A DNA stretch of 64,000 nucleotides, taken from NCBI GenBank assembly GCA_020310875.1, contig CM035444.1:25107772-25171771 (forward strand), in the 5' to 3' direction. Positions within the stretch are counted from its first letter, which is position 1. Each line of letters starts with the position of its first letter. The position numbers were made by a program, and so were the translations under genes. Source of the DNA: Ceratopteris richardii. Its lineage: Eukaryota > Streptophyta > Polypodiopsida > Polypodiales > Pteridaceae. The notes under the pieces were generated by a model. The model did not search any database and had not been told where the DNA came from. It saw only the letters and a list, made by a program, of their open reading frames with translations. Shown here piece by piece: positions 1-12,004 of this stretch.

Positions 1-364
1 CCCAAACATCCTTTGTTATTTGGAAGGAGTGAATGTGAGGTATAATGGCATTTTGATAGACAAAGCTATCAGTGTATGTGCCTCAACATCTTGGCCATCG
101 CAAAAAAGTTTTTCTATAGTAGGTTCAATAAGAATTGCAACATGAATAGGAATTTGAAGATGATCATCCTCAACACCATCTACAATCACCTTCAATAATT
201 GTATTTGTAGGTGTACTAGGACATTTTTCAACACCTTGCACAATATTCCACATTCCTTTTGCTACCAATACATGACACATCATATATGCCCAAAATGGGT
301 AATTAGTACAATCCAACTTATCCTCAAGAGCCAATGTATGGAATACATCATTGTTTTTAGCCAT
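1..364 (-). pseudogene. Copia Gag N-terminal fragment (UBN2-like)
   Basis: Reading leftward from the ATG at 364, the first ~55 residues include a 'LDCTNYPFWAYMM' stretch followed by 'VLVAKGMWNIVQG'. This is the typical start of a plant Copia Gag, which packages element RNA in cytoplasmic particles. The frame then breaks near 180-240 and resumes in another frame, from about 243 down to 16, with a segment that aligns with residues encoded around 50300-50430 in element E. It is therefore a frameshifted gag of the A/E/I family. The end of the gene is not in the window. Confidence 0.75.
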
Positions 365-431
365 GGCTAGTGACTAAATAACTTGATGCAGAAAAATGAT
401 AGTATCTCAAAAAGTTGAACCAAAAGACCCT

Positions 432-464
432 GTTCACACACATCATTACTGAAATATATCAACA
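432..464 (-). repeat. LTR end remnant of element A
   Basis: About 33 bases nearly identical to the outer end of the LTR of element E, finishing with ATATATCAACA (minus strand TGTTGATATAT). It marks the original outer boundary of element A. The rest of the LTR and the primer-binding site are missing. Confidence 0.7.
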
Positions 465-2460
465 ACTAATGCGTTAGCCCATATAGGTGTCTTAGTAAGT
501 CTTGGCAAGGAAACAAAGGAAAGATCACAAAATTAGGACACAATTTCTCTAATATAGGGCAATTCTCTCTTGTTAAAAATTATTTTTTGAAATTTAGTGG
601 GACTTCTTCTCAACTTAAGATCTTTGTCGATTATTGTAACAACCTTTGACAAAGAAAAAGCAAGAAAGAACTCTATATTTCTAGACCATGATAAGCCTAT
701 ACTAGAGCAACCTAGGGCAAACGTCGTTTTCCAAATTGAGCTAAAAATCAAGGACAATGAGCTAGTATACTCATACACCATCATGAGAGCATAAACCACT
801 GAAAAAGGGCACAAGATCACATAAAATATATAGCTACACACATACAATTGCTTTAAGAATTAGAGCAATTGCATGCTTCAAATGAGTGACTTTTAAGTGG
901 ATTTTTGATATTTTCAAGGACTCGAGCCTTGATTTAAGAGTGTGCATTTCATATGATACACAAAAATCTAATTTTAAGCACAAGTGTAAACTCTAATTCC
1001 CCTTAACCTTGCTTTTGCCAGTGATTCTTGAAGACTCCTATTTGTTTGGTTTCACACCAAAAAGACTGAACTTACCTAATTTTTTGGTCAAGAATACATT
1101 TTTTGAACTTTTAAGCTCATTTTGAGTCACAACTTGAGAGCAGGTGATATGATATTGCGAAGTTGACCTTTCAATGAGAGTAAGGAGTCAAGGAAGCCTC
1201 TTGAGGGGAAAGTCCACCAAGAGACACTTGAAGCCTAGTCGCAATCAAAGAATAAAGGGCTCTTAGACGTAGACCATCTCTAAGGAGAGAGATTTTGATT
1301 TTTTATTTTCATTTCTCCACTCTAGAGATTATAGAAGAATTTTTAGTTTATCTAGATTTCACTTACTACATATAGATCCCGCCTTACACCAACCAAATCT
1401 TCTAGAAGTGTATATTAAACTATTGTATAAACATTTTTGGATGTAAAAATTTGTAGACTAATAGAAACCATGGAGAGATTTCACAAGATCCAAGTAAGAA
1501 TTTCAGTATTGAGGTATGTCTTTTACTTTTGGGAACAAATTGAGAGAGGGAGAAGAATCACTACACTACACCACACAATCTTCTTGCTTTAGAGTGCATG
1601 TGTGTGATACTTATATCCTAGAGATTGATTGCAATTAATAGATTGACATGTAGTAGCATCTCTACTATTGAGAGTGCTATATGCTTAAATAGGAGCATGA
1701 ATTATTTCCAAGAATTGATTCATAAAGCAACATTATAGTAAAAGCCTCATCAAGCTTTAAGGATATGCAAAACCTTGATCCCAACATGCAAGTAGATTGC
1801 ATATCAAATTTTGAAGGTGAATTCCGAATTCGACTCACTTTCACACACACTAATACATTAGGGGATGCCATCTATCAAAATGATTGTGGAGACTCCATTG
1901 TTGAGCTTGATGAGCTCAAGGATTGAGCTCTCCCAAATATCATTATGATCACAAGAGTAGGAAATTTACTCATGGACAAGATAGGAGCCTATTACATGGT
2001 TATAGATAAGCTAGAATGAATCTCTCCACAAGGGGTATAACTATAAAAAAATATGGGTTTCAATCTAGAGCCGCAACAAGCTCAAAGTGGATTGATCCTA
2101 CTTTATTACCATTTTTTACAATGACCATACATGCAAGAAAGGTAATTTATGATGGATTATACCTTGAAGTTTACTTTGTGGTAGAATAAAGAATCCTTAG
2201 AGACTATTTCACCACTATGAGTAGAGGTACTTACCATTTGGACATTCCCAAGTACAAGTATGTGGATCCAATTCTACTAATGTATGAAGAAGAAAGGAAT
2301 TGACCATACTTTTGGGTGGAGGTAGATGTGCAATCAAATTTTATGCATCATAGACTACCATTTTTTGTGAATGGAATTCCATGGACAATAGGTCTTCCAA
2401 ATCATGGTCTTAGGAGTCTCAACACCTTGATTTTAATGGTTCACCCTAAGTTGATCATAG
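465..2460. other. Unassigned intergenic or decayed sequence
   Basis: No conserved domain, LTR pair, RNA gene or long open frame is recognisable. Short open frames (for example 597-794 on the plus strand and 2316-2501) show no family motif. AT-rich and CpG-poor like the flanking retroelements, so it is probably old transposon debris. Confidence 0.4.
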
Positions 2461-2484
2461 CTACTATAGTGCAAGTTCAAAGCC

Positions 2485-3645
2485 ACTTAATGCTCTCTTG
2501 ATGAAACTATCATGACTTTGGCACCATAAAGATAATGGTGTCACTTCTTCAAAGCATGGATAATTGCACACAAATCCTTCTCATCAATGGAGTAATTCTT
2601 ATGAGTAGGTTCTAGTTTCTTACTCTCAAAAGCTATTGGTCGACCATCTTGAACTAAAATTGCTCCTATGGAAAAATCACTTGCATCAATCTCAACCACA
2701 AAGGGTTTATTGGGATTTTCTATGTGCAAAAGTGGAGTTGTAGCAATAGGTGCCTTCAATTTCTCCATACTTTGCTTTTGTTCGTCTCCCCAATGAAAGG
2801 CTTTCCCTTTCCCTTTAAGCTATTCCATCATTGGGACAACAATTTTGGCATAGTTCTTGATGAATATCTAATAGAATGATGATAAACCTAGGAAGATCTG
2901 CCTCTTCCAAGTTCTTGGGATGTGGCCATTCTATGATAGCCCGCACTTTTTCAGGATCCATCTGGAGTCCATTTTGGGAGACTATATGCCCAAGGTATCT
3001 AACCTCTGTTTTGAAGAATTCACACTTTAACTCCTAAGCAAAGATTTAATTTTCCGTGTTCCAAGTGTTTCTGTTTTGATCTAATATAGATCAGAATATC
3101 ATCTAGAAAGTGTATTAGAAAATACCCTAGATAAGGTCGTAATACACTGTTCATGGGCTTCATAAAAGTGGCAAGAGCATTGGTGAGACCAAAAGGCATC
3201 ACCAAGAACTCATAATGCCCATATCTAGTTCTAAATGCAGGTTTAGAGACATGCTTTGCATGATATCCTGATCTAAGGTCAAGCTTGGTAAAATACCTAA
3301 CTTGATGTAACAGATCAAATAAGTCTTCCAATCTAGGCATTGGAAGCCTATTCTTGATGGTTAACTTATTTAGTGCCCTATAATCTATGCATAATTTCAT
3401 AGAGCCATTCTTCTTCGGCGATGCCCACGGTAAGTTACTGGGTCTAATGAAGACCTTATCTAAATAATCCTATAATTGCCTCCCTACCTCCTCATGTTGA
3501 GAAACACTAAGCCTATAAGGTGGCTTACAAATAGGGTTAGTGTTAGTAAATACCTCAATAGCATGGTCAATGTCCCCTCTCTCAAGTGGTAGCCCTCTAA
3601 GTAAGTCATTGGCAAAGATATCTTTCAATTCAAACATAAGATCCT
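2485..3645 (-). pseudogene. Ty3/Gypsy polyprotein fragment: RT and RNase H (element L)
   Basis: From right to left on the minus strand the order is: an RT-leading segment resembling 'LPLERGDIDHAIE' and 'PPYRLS' (about 3640-3520); the RT fingers and palm, '[20 protein letters not shown]' (about 3395-3330) and '[11 protein letters not shown]'; '[16 protein letters not shown]'; and the catalytic box 'FLDDILIY' near 3085. An RNase H segment 'FVVEIDASDFSIGAILVQ' follows (2768-2541). Together they would copy element RNA into DNA. A stop interrupts the segment before the RT, a short deletion removes residues before the first RT motif, and the frame shifts between RT and RNase H. No integrase is recognisable downstream. 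A decayed Gypsy element, strand certain. Confidence 0.85.
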
Positions 3646-3876
3646 TAAAACCTTAATAACACACTTTTGCAAGAAAAAATATTAAAAAATCCTTTCCATA
3701 TTTATATTTCTAGCATGAAAATATACATCAGATGAAGTGTCTATACAATGCTCAAAATCCTAACCATACAACAAAAAGATCTCTTGTACATGCTGAAAAT
3801 GACAAAGAATATACAACTCTAAATATGAGATGAGAGGTGCACTAGGTACATCTCTCTCCCTGAATACAAAATTTAC

Positions 3877-4307
3877 CTAGAGGTCTTTTAGGAGGGGAGT
3901 TTCCCTAGAACTCTCTCCTTTGTTCTTGCTAGGAAAAAGAACATCCTTCCTAGCTCTCTCAACTATAGTACGAGTAGGCATCTGTCTTTCCTTCCTAGCT
4001 AGGAAAGAAGTAACATGCGTTTCTAATGAGATCATTTGGGACTTTTGTTCAATGAGAGAAGTCATGCTACCAATGTCTCTATCTAACCTAAGAGTTTGTT
4101 CTTTAATCTCTATGAATTGTTTGTGTGTAACAAACTCATCATAGAGCTCTACATAAGAGTACTTCTCTTCTTGTTGCTCTTTTTGCTCTACTTTTGCTCT
4201 ACTTCTTTCTCTTGTTCTACTTCTTCCATCCTACAGTCTGGGTCCTCTAGTTGTTTCTCTTTAAGTGGAGAAGTATGCTCTAAAGGTTGCTTACCCTTAG
4301 GGTCCAT
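3877..4307 (-). pseudogene. Charged coiled-coil-like reading frame upstream of Gypsy L pol
   Basis: An ATG at 4307 opens a Lys/Glu-rich frame ('MDPKGKQPLEHTSPLKEKQ...') that stops near 4190. After a frame change it continues through a Glu/Gln-rich segment to a stop at 3877, about 140 residues in all. It lies just upstream of, and on the same strand as, the Gypsy pol fragment, so it may be a degenerate gag or leader protein. I see no CCHC knuckle and no capsid motif, and function is unassigned. Confidence 0.35.
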
Positions 4308-4329
4308 ATTTAACTCCCGCATTTACTAA

Positions 4330-5645
4330 CTGGAGTGTTTAAAAGCAATCGAAGTAAACTTTATAAGCAAGAAAGAGAGAAAAAAATAGCACTAGAGCAC
4401 TTCCCTCACAGAATTTAAATCTTCCCAAGCAAAATTGAAGTGATCTTGCAAGCGCCAAATCTCTGATTTTCAATGCTCACTAGGCCCAAAGAAAAATTAA
4501 GAATGTCTGGTTGGCTCAAGAGGGGTCTCAACAACAAAAACCATTAAAAACAATTCCAAAAGTGTGTGGAAATAGTCTAAGATATGAAAACTAAGAAAAA
4601 CTCAAGCATTTTTGGTCCTTACTAGTCCTCACCAATAAAAAAATGAGTGATTGAGCACTTGGAAATGAAAGCTAGGAGGCCAAACCAAGTGACAAAAGTT
4701 GATTTTGACATCACACTATCAGAAACTAGGCCCAAGAGTGCATGCCTAGTCGCTATTGAAGTGTTGCAGAGGAATTTTGGTTGGACAAAACCTCTCCAAA
4801 CCAAGCACCATTTTTTGCTGAACAAAGTTTTCAATCCAATGCTAGAGCATGAAGCTATGGATCAAAGAACATGGGTATGTCAAGGTAGGAAAGTGAAAAA
4901 GCAATTCTTCATGATGAGGCCACTTTAGAAGTTTGGAAATGGTTACTCCAAAAGTATTTCACCTGTTCTAATGACCATCGTCCCATGTCCACAACCCAAT
5001 ATACATGTAAACATGTTTGTTTTCCTCCATACTTGCTAAAAATGCAATCGTTTGGTCCCCAATTGATGGAAAAAATTAAAAACTTCACTTCAAATCACCA
5101 CTCTTTAGTAGAGAATAAGCGATTTCTAGAGCTCGTGGGCAGTTGGGAAGGATAGAAAAATCCCATATATGAGTGTGCAACATTCTTTTGATGTCAATAT
5201 ATAATGGAATTATTCATCTTCTTAGAATCCAAGAGGAGAGGTTGAGAGGATAGAGTAGAAACTCTCCTTAGTGCTCCACCTGAGCCACTATTCTCTGTCC
5301 TTTTGTGTGTCCTCTTCATCCTCTATTTGGAATTATATCTATGGTTAGGTCACCATCGATTTGCTCTAATACCAACTATAAGAATTCCTCAATGAGGACC
5401 CTCACTTTTGAGGGTCGTACAATAGGAACTTTGAGACTGAAGATGAAACTCTCTATCGACTATATTCATGGAACACACATGGAGATCTCAGATCCATTTG
5501 CTACCCAACCACATACTCTTCTTAATTAATTATCTCTCTCTAGGCATAGAGAAAAGAGTCCCCCCACATGGCACTCATGCACGAGCCTATCTAATTAGAG
5601 CTTAGAGGTGATTCACATCTCTCTCCCTAAGGGTACTCCATGTAA
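4330..5645. other. Unassigned sequence between Gypsy L and the microsatellite
   Basis: Contains small open frames (4647-4928 plus, 4622-4834 minus, 5305-5529 plus) without recognisable motifs. May include the LTR or leader of element L, but I could not pair it with a second LTR copy. Confidence 0.35.
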
Positions 5646-5646
5646 C

Positions 5647-5917
5647 ATATATATGTATATATGTATGTATGGATGTTTGTATGTATGTCTATATGTATGT
5701 ATGCATGCACCCATGTATGTAGCAATGTATATATGTGTGTATTTATGTATGTATGCATGTATGTATGTATGCATGCATGTATGTATGCATGTATGTATGT
5801 ATGTATGTATGTATGTATGTATGTATGTATGTATGTATGTATGTATGTATGTATGTATGTATGCATGTATGTATATATGTATATATGTATATATGTATGT
5901 GTGTGTATGTATGTATG
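5647..5917. repeat. TATG microsatellite, left arm
   Basis: Tetranucleotide TATG/GTAT repeats, almost uninterrupted from about 5765 to 5870 and more degenerate on both sides. They end exactly at the left LTR of element X. The same repeat resumes at 11603 immediately after the right LTR of X, so both arms were one tract before insertion. Open frames of repeated Met-Tyr-Val-Cys are artefacts. Confidence 0.95.
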
Positions 5918-6114
5918 TGTCACATGATATTTATATGGGGGTTTGATAGAAAATTCCACATGGAATTCTTATGGGAATTCCTCCACATTGGAAGGTGAGA
6001 GAGTCTAGTAGAGCAACTCAACAGCTGGGAGGTGAACTAAAAAATGATCTCTGTGTGCCCGATGGTTTCATCACTACGATCTCATCAAGAGTGAGCAAAA
6101 GAGGTATTCTAACA
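5918..6114 (+). repeat. Left LTR of element X
   Basis: 197-bp repeat starting TGTCACATGA and ending CTAACA. It carries a palindrome AATTCCACATGGAATT at 5952-5967. Same length as the right LTR. Confidence 0.9.
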
Positions 6115-6115
6115 T

Positions 6116-6127
6116 TGGTATTAGAGC
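6116..6127 (+). other. Primer-binding site of element X
   Basis: TGGTATTAGAGC, 11 of 12 bases identical to the standard plant site complementary to initiator tRNA-Met (TGGTATCAGAGC). It sits one base after the left LTR, where reverse transcription starts. Confidence 0.85.
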
Positions 6128-6144
6128 ACGATCCAGGAACCTCA

Positions 6145-6225
6145 ACTGGCACTACATGACAAAGGATTTGAACCCTTGTTAAGGCTATGACAGGGTGCAT
6201 GGCTTTTCTGTTAGGCCATGAGTGC
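6145..6225 (-). other. tRNA-like (SINE-head-like) segment inside element X
   Basis: On the minus strand TGGCCTAACAGA resembles a polymerase III A box and GGTTCAAATCC matches the B-box consensus, about 40 bases apart. A normal cloverleaf with a clear anticodon stem is not obvious, so this is more likely a tRNA-derived sequence than a functional tRNA gene. It lies just downstream of the primer-binding site. Confidence 0.35.
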
Positions 6226-6227
6226 TT

Positions 6228-9200
6228 GATAAATAATTCCTAGAGCCACTTGCTGTTAAAATCATAACATTGAGGAGCTCGACCTAAAGGGCTTTGGCAA
6301 AACTTGAAACTAATGACATGATAGGTAAAGGAGTTTAAAACACTCATCAAAAGATTGGGCTTCCATTCTAGATTTTCTTCATTGGATGTCACTTATGTCT
6401 TTGATGGATTTGAAGACAAAGAAGTATGTGCCTGAGCAAAATGGTCCTCGACGTAGTGAACATGCCCACATATGAATGTGAGAGGGGTGAGACAATCATC
6501 AAAGCAACAAAGAGAAATCAAAGATGATATTTTCCTCTAAGCCATTTAGCAAAGAGGAGTTATAGCCTCAAGTTCCACGTTTGAGTGTTTTTTATTTTTT
6601 TGTAAAATCTTTATTTTAGAGAACAAAAATCAAAGGTTTGAGAACCAAGCCCTTTGGGGGAAATCATTTGTATAGGGAGTATGACATAGATACTCCCATC
6701 TTGAGTCAAGGATTTCCTCAAATTGCAGAAAAGCAAAAGCTTTAGGCATCTTCAAAGTAGCTATGTTTGTGATTTTCACATAAATTTTTGGGGCTATTTT
6801 GTTAAGTAGCCATATTGGTAAAGGAAAATGAAGCGGGATTTTTTATAGATTTATGGAAAAAATCAAACATACCTATAGTATAGTGTACTGAATTCCATAT
6901 AAGATTAAGAAATCCAAAATACAGCTCAGTATCATGGGAGTTTGAAGCTCCAAAAAACCCGTTCCATCACTGTTTGAGAAAAAATTTCAGCACTTGAATT
7001 TAAGAAATTCCCATTTTGAAAGAGGGAAAAAGAGGTGCACTAGCTATGGATGGATGTAAAAATATATATATACTAAGAATATCGTATGTGGACTTCAGAA
7101 TGGAATCATAGAATTTATTAAAATGATAAGTTAAGGATGAATATTACTTCCTAAAAGGCCCTCTTTCTACAACTTTTGGAGAAAATTTAGATCTTAATTT
7201 TTGTCAAACTTCCTTTTTGGGAGTAAGAAAAGAGATCATTTAAGAGGCTTCCCATGAACTATTGCATATTTACATGAATTATGGTGTATTTCTTACCATG
7301 GAGAATGCGAAAATCCAAGAAAAATCCACATAGATGCTTGCTAAAATCTCCCATTCAAATTTTTGTGAGAAAGTAAAACTCTTGATTTAGGCCTGCTTTG
7401 GGGAGCAAATTAGCATGCACAAAGGGAGGATTTGGAAAGGTAAAAATAGGACCAAGCATCTTCATATATTATTCTCTGAGGTTATCGAGAGAATTTTAGG
7501 ATTTTCTTAATGGAAGAATGCTTTGGTGCACTTCAAAAATCACATTTTCACACTTTTTCCAGCCCCTCCACCAGTCCACTAGTTTAGCATGTCACACTTG
7601 GAAAGGCCATATCTTGGGCTAGAAAACTCCAAATTGGTCGTGCTATGGTTGATTTAGAAGAGATCAAGATCTTGCTTCAGTTTATCAAAAGGAATTTTGG
7701 AAGTTATGTATTTTTACAGGTTCATAAAGGTCTACAAAGTCTAAATAGTTTTTGGCAACTACCTTTCAGGAGCCATATCTTACAAACCGGGAAGGTGATT
7801 GAAGTAATTTCACTTTGAGCCACTTGCATATGATATATACTTCATTTTATGATTATTTTTAGGTCCTATTTTTTTTTCAAGTCTAAAGAGGGATTACATA
7901 TGCATTTTTTAAGTAAATTTGCATTATTTTGGCAATAGTTTGACCATGTTTTATGTTTTGGAAGTGATCTCATGTTTTCAGATACTTCAAAGTTTATGTT
8001 AGGATCTGAAGAGGAAGGTGCTGAGGTCTTGAACCTCGTCGAAAAGGATTGGATGCATGCAATTCCAATACCGAACCATTCAGGGATGTATGCTTTATAT
8101 TTCAAGCATTTTACTTTATATTATGGCATGTTTTATATATACATGCATGGATTAGAATGCATACATCAAATTTGATCATTTTTCTAATTCTAAAAGTATG
8201 GATCAAGTTGTTAGGATTACACTTTTTGTTTGTTTGCAGGAAAGATGGTTATAGGAACTACATAGTTATGCAACAAAGAGATTGTTGGTAGCATTTTTTT
8301 TTTATATTTTTGTAGGTTATGGAGTCCATGTATGAGTATATGGTGTGCATGCCATGGGCTTGTCAAGCCCTATGTTATGTTGGATGGCTTGTGTGCCATT
8401 GGCTTGCAAGGCCCTATATTTGAGTTTATGGTTAAAATTTTTTGGGACTCCATTTCCTTGGGGAAATGTTGTCAAACATTTTCCCACCCCATGGCATTAT
8501 ATACGCACTTACCTTAGGTAAGAATGTTATGGCATGGTAACATGTTTTCTTTTGCAAACATCAGTAAGGTCTTAGCATGCTTGTAAGCATGTATTTGATG
8601 GACTTAGAACCATCAAAGCTTTATAGATAAGGCAACTTCATTAGAAATATGATGCCTACATATAATCCTTATGGATTTAGACCATATGATTGCTAAGGGG
8701 AAAGGGATAAACCTTCACCATTAGGAATGTGCACAAGCAATTCTATGGGTTATGGGAAGTTGCATAGAGGCAGAGGAGATACAATTATGATAATCTCCAA
8801 AGTAATGAAGATTTACTTATCTTCACAAGAGTCTCAGAGTATGATTACGAGACTATGGGGTATTATGAGGAATACCCAAAGAGTTATTAGTTTCACTGAT
8901 ACACATCACTTAAGAAAGTAGTGAAGCATTTTTGCTACACTACTAAGGAAACCAATGAGATGGGATCATAGAGATGGGTTTCATGAGAGAGCATCGACGG
9001 GTGCTTATGTGATTTGAGTGATGGTTAGAAAGGCCATAGGCATGGCACTAGCTTCTATGATATAGAGCATAGATCCCTTAGTCAGAAATAGTTGGGGTAA
9101 CCAATACATATATGTATGTTGGGATCTATAGAGAGGTACTTAGATCTTGTCTTGGTACCTAGGAACAAGTTAGTTTGGAATAAGAAAGGGATATCCATGG

Positions 9201-11390
9201 TCACATATTGTCACATGTTGACTAGAACCAAACTAACTAGTTTGAGGACATGTGACTCATTTGAGTCCACCGACATGAATTTAGGTTATGGGATTCATTA
9301 GAGTCCACCTACATATTCCATTACATATATATGGACTATATATTCGGTTTAATGTAGCTATGGCACCATGAATTGGAAGAAGGTTCCACTGGCATGGGAC
9401 AGTGGAAATGACTTCCCTTTGAGGACTCTTCTTCTATGGCCAGGGAGAAAAGGTCTCATCATTCATGGCATCATGTCTCACTAGATCAAAGGAGAGCTCT
9501 TAGTAGACATCTCCTTCATACCAAGAGTTATCTTTCATAGTTATGGAAGATTTATTCTTCTAATAGAGAATGTGATAGGTGATGTTATCACCATTGGTAT
9601 CACAATCATTTTGTGGTTTTCACGGAGGATAAGTCCATAAATTTGATTGGATCATATAGATCCATGCATAGAGGATGGTTGGCAAAGATAGCTCTTTATT
9701 ATGGATACACATGTGTTTATGGAATCATGTCATATCATTGCTGATCATTCTAGCAGAGGGCTTTGACCCCTATAAATAATTTATTTTCTCCATGCTTCAC
9801 TACATACACATTCATTAGTTAGGGGATATTTGTTATCCATCTTCATAGGAATGTATATAATCAAGGAGTATGTATTAATTATGGAAGAGAGGAGAAAATG
9901 AATTCATAAGTTTCTCTTTTAAGGAAAGGAGAAAGAGGGAATTAGCTTAAAGATCTAGGAGTGATCTCACTCTACCATGGAGATCCCACTTTAGCTCCTA
10001 TTCCTTGAAGGGGAAAAGGAAAGGAAAATATGATTTCTTCTTTGGAGAAGAATAAAGCATGTTTTCCTTTAGAGAAAAGAGGTGTCTAGAAACATATTTT
10101 AGTTTGTATTTCAAAAGGAATTCATTTATTATACTTTTTAGTATAATTTTCCTTCACATGGGAGTTTCATTCTCCATTATTTTGGAAGGAAAAATATGGA
10201 GAACTTATGTGCATGTTCTCAATTATGGATGAGTAGAGCAAATGGATTCAAAAGAATCTCTTTCAAAGGCAAAGGGAAAGTGCAATAGATTGAACTACCA
10301 GAGCTCTTTTCCTTGGATCTGATTAGAGAGGGAGTTTCAATTTCTCATGTTTATATTGTCTAGGTTGGAGTGGCACTCTTCTATCAAAGACAAGAGGGAG
10401 ATCAGTTAATCATGATGGTTAGATTCACTATCACCTGGAAACTCTAGAGAGAACTAGTCATGTTTATTTCCAGTGATGGTCCTTAACTAGATGAAATTAT
10501 CTAGTTATTGACAATAGTGAGATTGGGAGTAGAGTTATGACTCCCCTCTTTAGGTTTATACAAGATAGGGATATATCTAACCTATTGGGGAACCAAATAC
10601 TTAGTTGATGTTTCATCATGAGGATGGTGTGAGCATCAATTAGAAGAATGGGTACTTAGGGATTATTTGAATCTTCAAGGGAATGCTTTTTGCATTCATA
10701 TGGCAAACTACCAGGAAGAGATATATTAGAGTTTGCGCTACTCCCAATAGATGCTCTTCAAATAGAACTAAGTCCTAAGGTAAATAATAACAAACCACAC
10801 ACTTCTTGGTTGGTGAAATGCAGGGATTGCATTTTACTACCAAGAAATTCTTATATATGAGCTAGGATGATGGATTGGCATAATCGCAAGGTAGTTTAGA
10901 GTAAACTATTACTTGTGAGCACACTCAAGGTTAGGAAGACCTAGAGTGGCATGAGGGAAAATCCATCATTTAGTTCTAGTTGGGTTTGGATTCATTTTCT
11001 ATGGGACTTTGTTCTATATTTTAGCTGATTCTATGGTTTATTATCTCCATTATGGTACGGTCAAGCTTATAAGCTTGGCACTTTAGACTTTCTTTTCATA
11101 ATATTACTCCATAAAGTGTACATCATATGGACATAGGTCATTTTGATGATGTTATATGTCATGGGAGAGATAGTTTAGAAGTTGAGTGTACATGGGAGAT
11201 AGTAAGCACCACTCAGACGGTTTCCCACCCTTGAGATGATCTCATATGAGGCTTCTTAAGGGGAAGGATATGGGGAAATAACACACAGAGATGACCATGT
11301 ACATAGAGTACATGCGGTTGAGGGGAGTCCGAGCACTTTCTTTTACCATCATGGATATTTCATCTACATTTTTGAGGATGAAAAATGCTT
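6228..11390 (+). other. Interior of element X, non-coding
   Basis: About 5.2 kb with only short open frames (up to 80 residues, for example 8049-8291) and no conserved motif. The stretch 9345-9790 is matched in reverse complement by 41380-41840. The stretch 11280-11405 is matched in direct orientation by 42290-42415. No host gene is visible. Confidence 0.6.
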
Positions 11391-11392
11391 TT

Positions 11393-11405
11393 AAGGGGAA
11401 GGAAA
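11393..11405 (+). other. Polypurine tract of element X
   Basis: AAGGGGAAGGAAA directly before the right LTR, the expected place for plus-strand DNA priming. Confirms the plus orientation. Confidence 0.8.
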
Positions 11406-11602
11406 TGTTACATGATATTTATATGGGGATTTGATAGAGAATGCCACATGGCATTCTTATGGGAATTACTCCACATTGGTAGGTGAGAGAGTCTAGCGGA
11501 GCAACTCGTTGGCTACGAGGTGAACTCAAAAATAATCTTTGTGCGCCCGATGGTTTCATCACCGTGAACTCATCAAGAGTGAGAAAAAGAGGTACTCTAT
11601 TA
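11406..11602 (+). repeat. Right LTR of element X
   Basis: 197 bp beginning TGTTACATGA. Its last bases (CTATTA) differ from the left LTR end (CTAACA), perhaps from exchange with the flanking microsatellite. It carries the palindrome AATGCCACATGGCATT at 11440-11455. Confidence 0.9.
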
Positions 11603-12004
11603 GTATGTATGTATGTATGTATGTATGTATGTATGATGTAAGCATGTATGTACGTATGTGTGTATGTATGTATGTATGTATATATGTATGTGTGTATGTT
11701 TTCATGTATGCATGCAAGTATTAATATATGTAAGCTTGTATGTATGTAAGTATTTATTTGTTGATTTATGTATGTAGGTATGTAAGTATGCATGTTTGTA
11801 AATATGTATGTGACTAGGTGTGTATGTGAGTAAGTATGTATGTATGTATTTATGTATGCATAAATGTATGTTTTTATATCTGTAGGTGTGTACGTAAGTA
11901 TATATGTACGTATGATGTATGTGTGTATGAAAAAATAGTATTCATTGTATATAAATGCATATGGAGAAAAGAAGTTCGACAACATTTCCCCTAAAATATG
12001 GAAC
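11603..12004. repeat. TATG microsatellite, right arm, first block
   Basis: GTAT/TATG repeats with many substitutions, continuing the tract interrupted by element X. Unique sequence begins near 11935. Confidence 0.9.

Larger units (their letters stand above)
1..464 (-). mobile_element. Copia element A, 5' end (truncated by window edge)
   Basis: The minus strand reads as the N-terminal part of a Copia-type Gag beginning at 364 and continuing off the left edge. To its right, 432-464 matches the outer LTR end of element E (47240-47271), including the terminal CAACA. Only about 65 bases separate the gag start from this LTR end, so most of the 5' LTR and the untranslated leader have been deleted. 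It is the same family as E (47044-51165) and as fragments I and H. The pol region, if present, lies outside the window. Confidence 0.8.
5918..11602 (+). mobile_element. LTR retrotransposon X, no recognisable coding capacity
   Basis: Two direct repeats of 197 bp each (5918-6114 and 11406-11602) frame the element. A primer-binding site for initiator tRNA-Met follows the left LTR and a purine tract precedes the right LTR, which sets the plus orientation. By hand alignment the LTRs differ at about 27 of 197 positions, so the insertion is old. The ~5.3-kb interior shows no gag, protease, integrase or RT motif in any frame. It is either a large non-autonomous derivative or a wholly decayed element. 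The insertion site is a TATG microsatellite, which makes the target duplication unreadable. Related pieces occur at 41340-41840 and 42290-42415. Confidence 0.85.

Noticed and set aside
2485..3645. Endogenous plant pararetrovirus
   Set aside because: The RT wording ([26 protein letters not shown]) is typical of Ty3/Gypsy elements, and no movement or coat protein motif is nearby.
5608..5998. Long open frames of repeated Met-Tyr-Val-Cys or His-Thr-Tyr-Ile in the TATG tract
   Set aside because: They follow directly from a tetranucleotide repeat that has no stop in several frames. No evidence of translation.
6145..6225. Functional tRNA gene
   Set aside because: Polymerase III boxes are present but I cannot fold a convincing anticodon arm. 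Reported only as a tRNA-like segment.
11419..11985. 188-codon minus-strand frame across the right LTR of X
   Set aside because: Runs from LTR into microsatellite; composition is repeat-driven and no motif is present.
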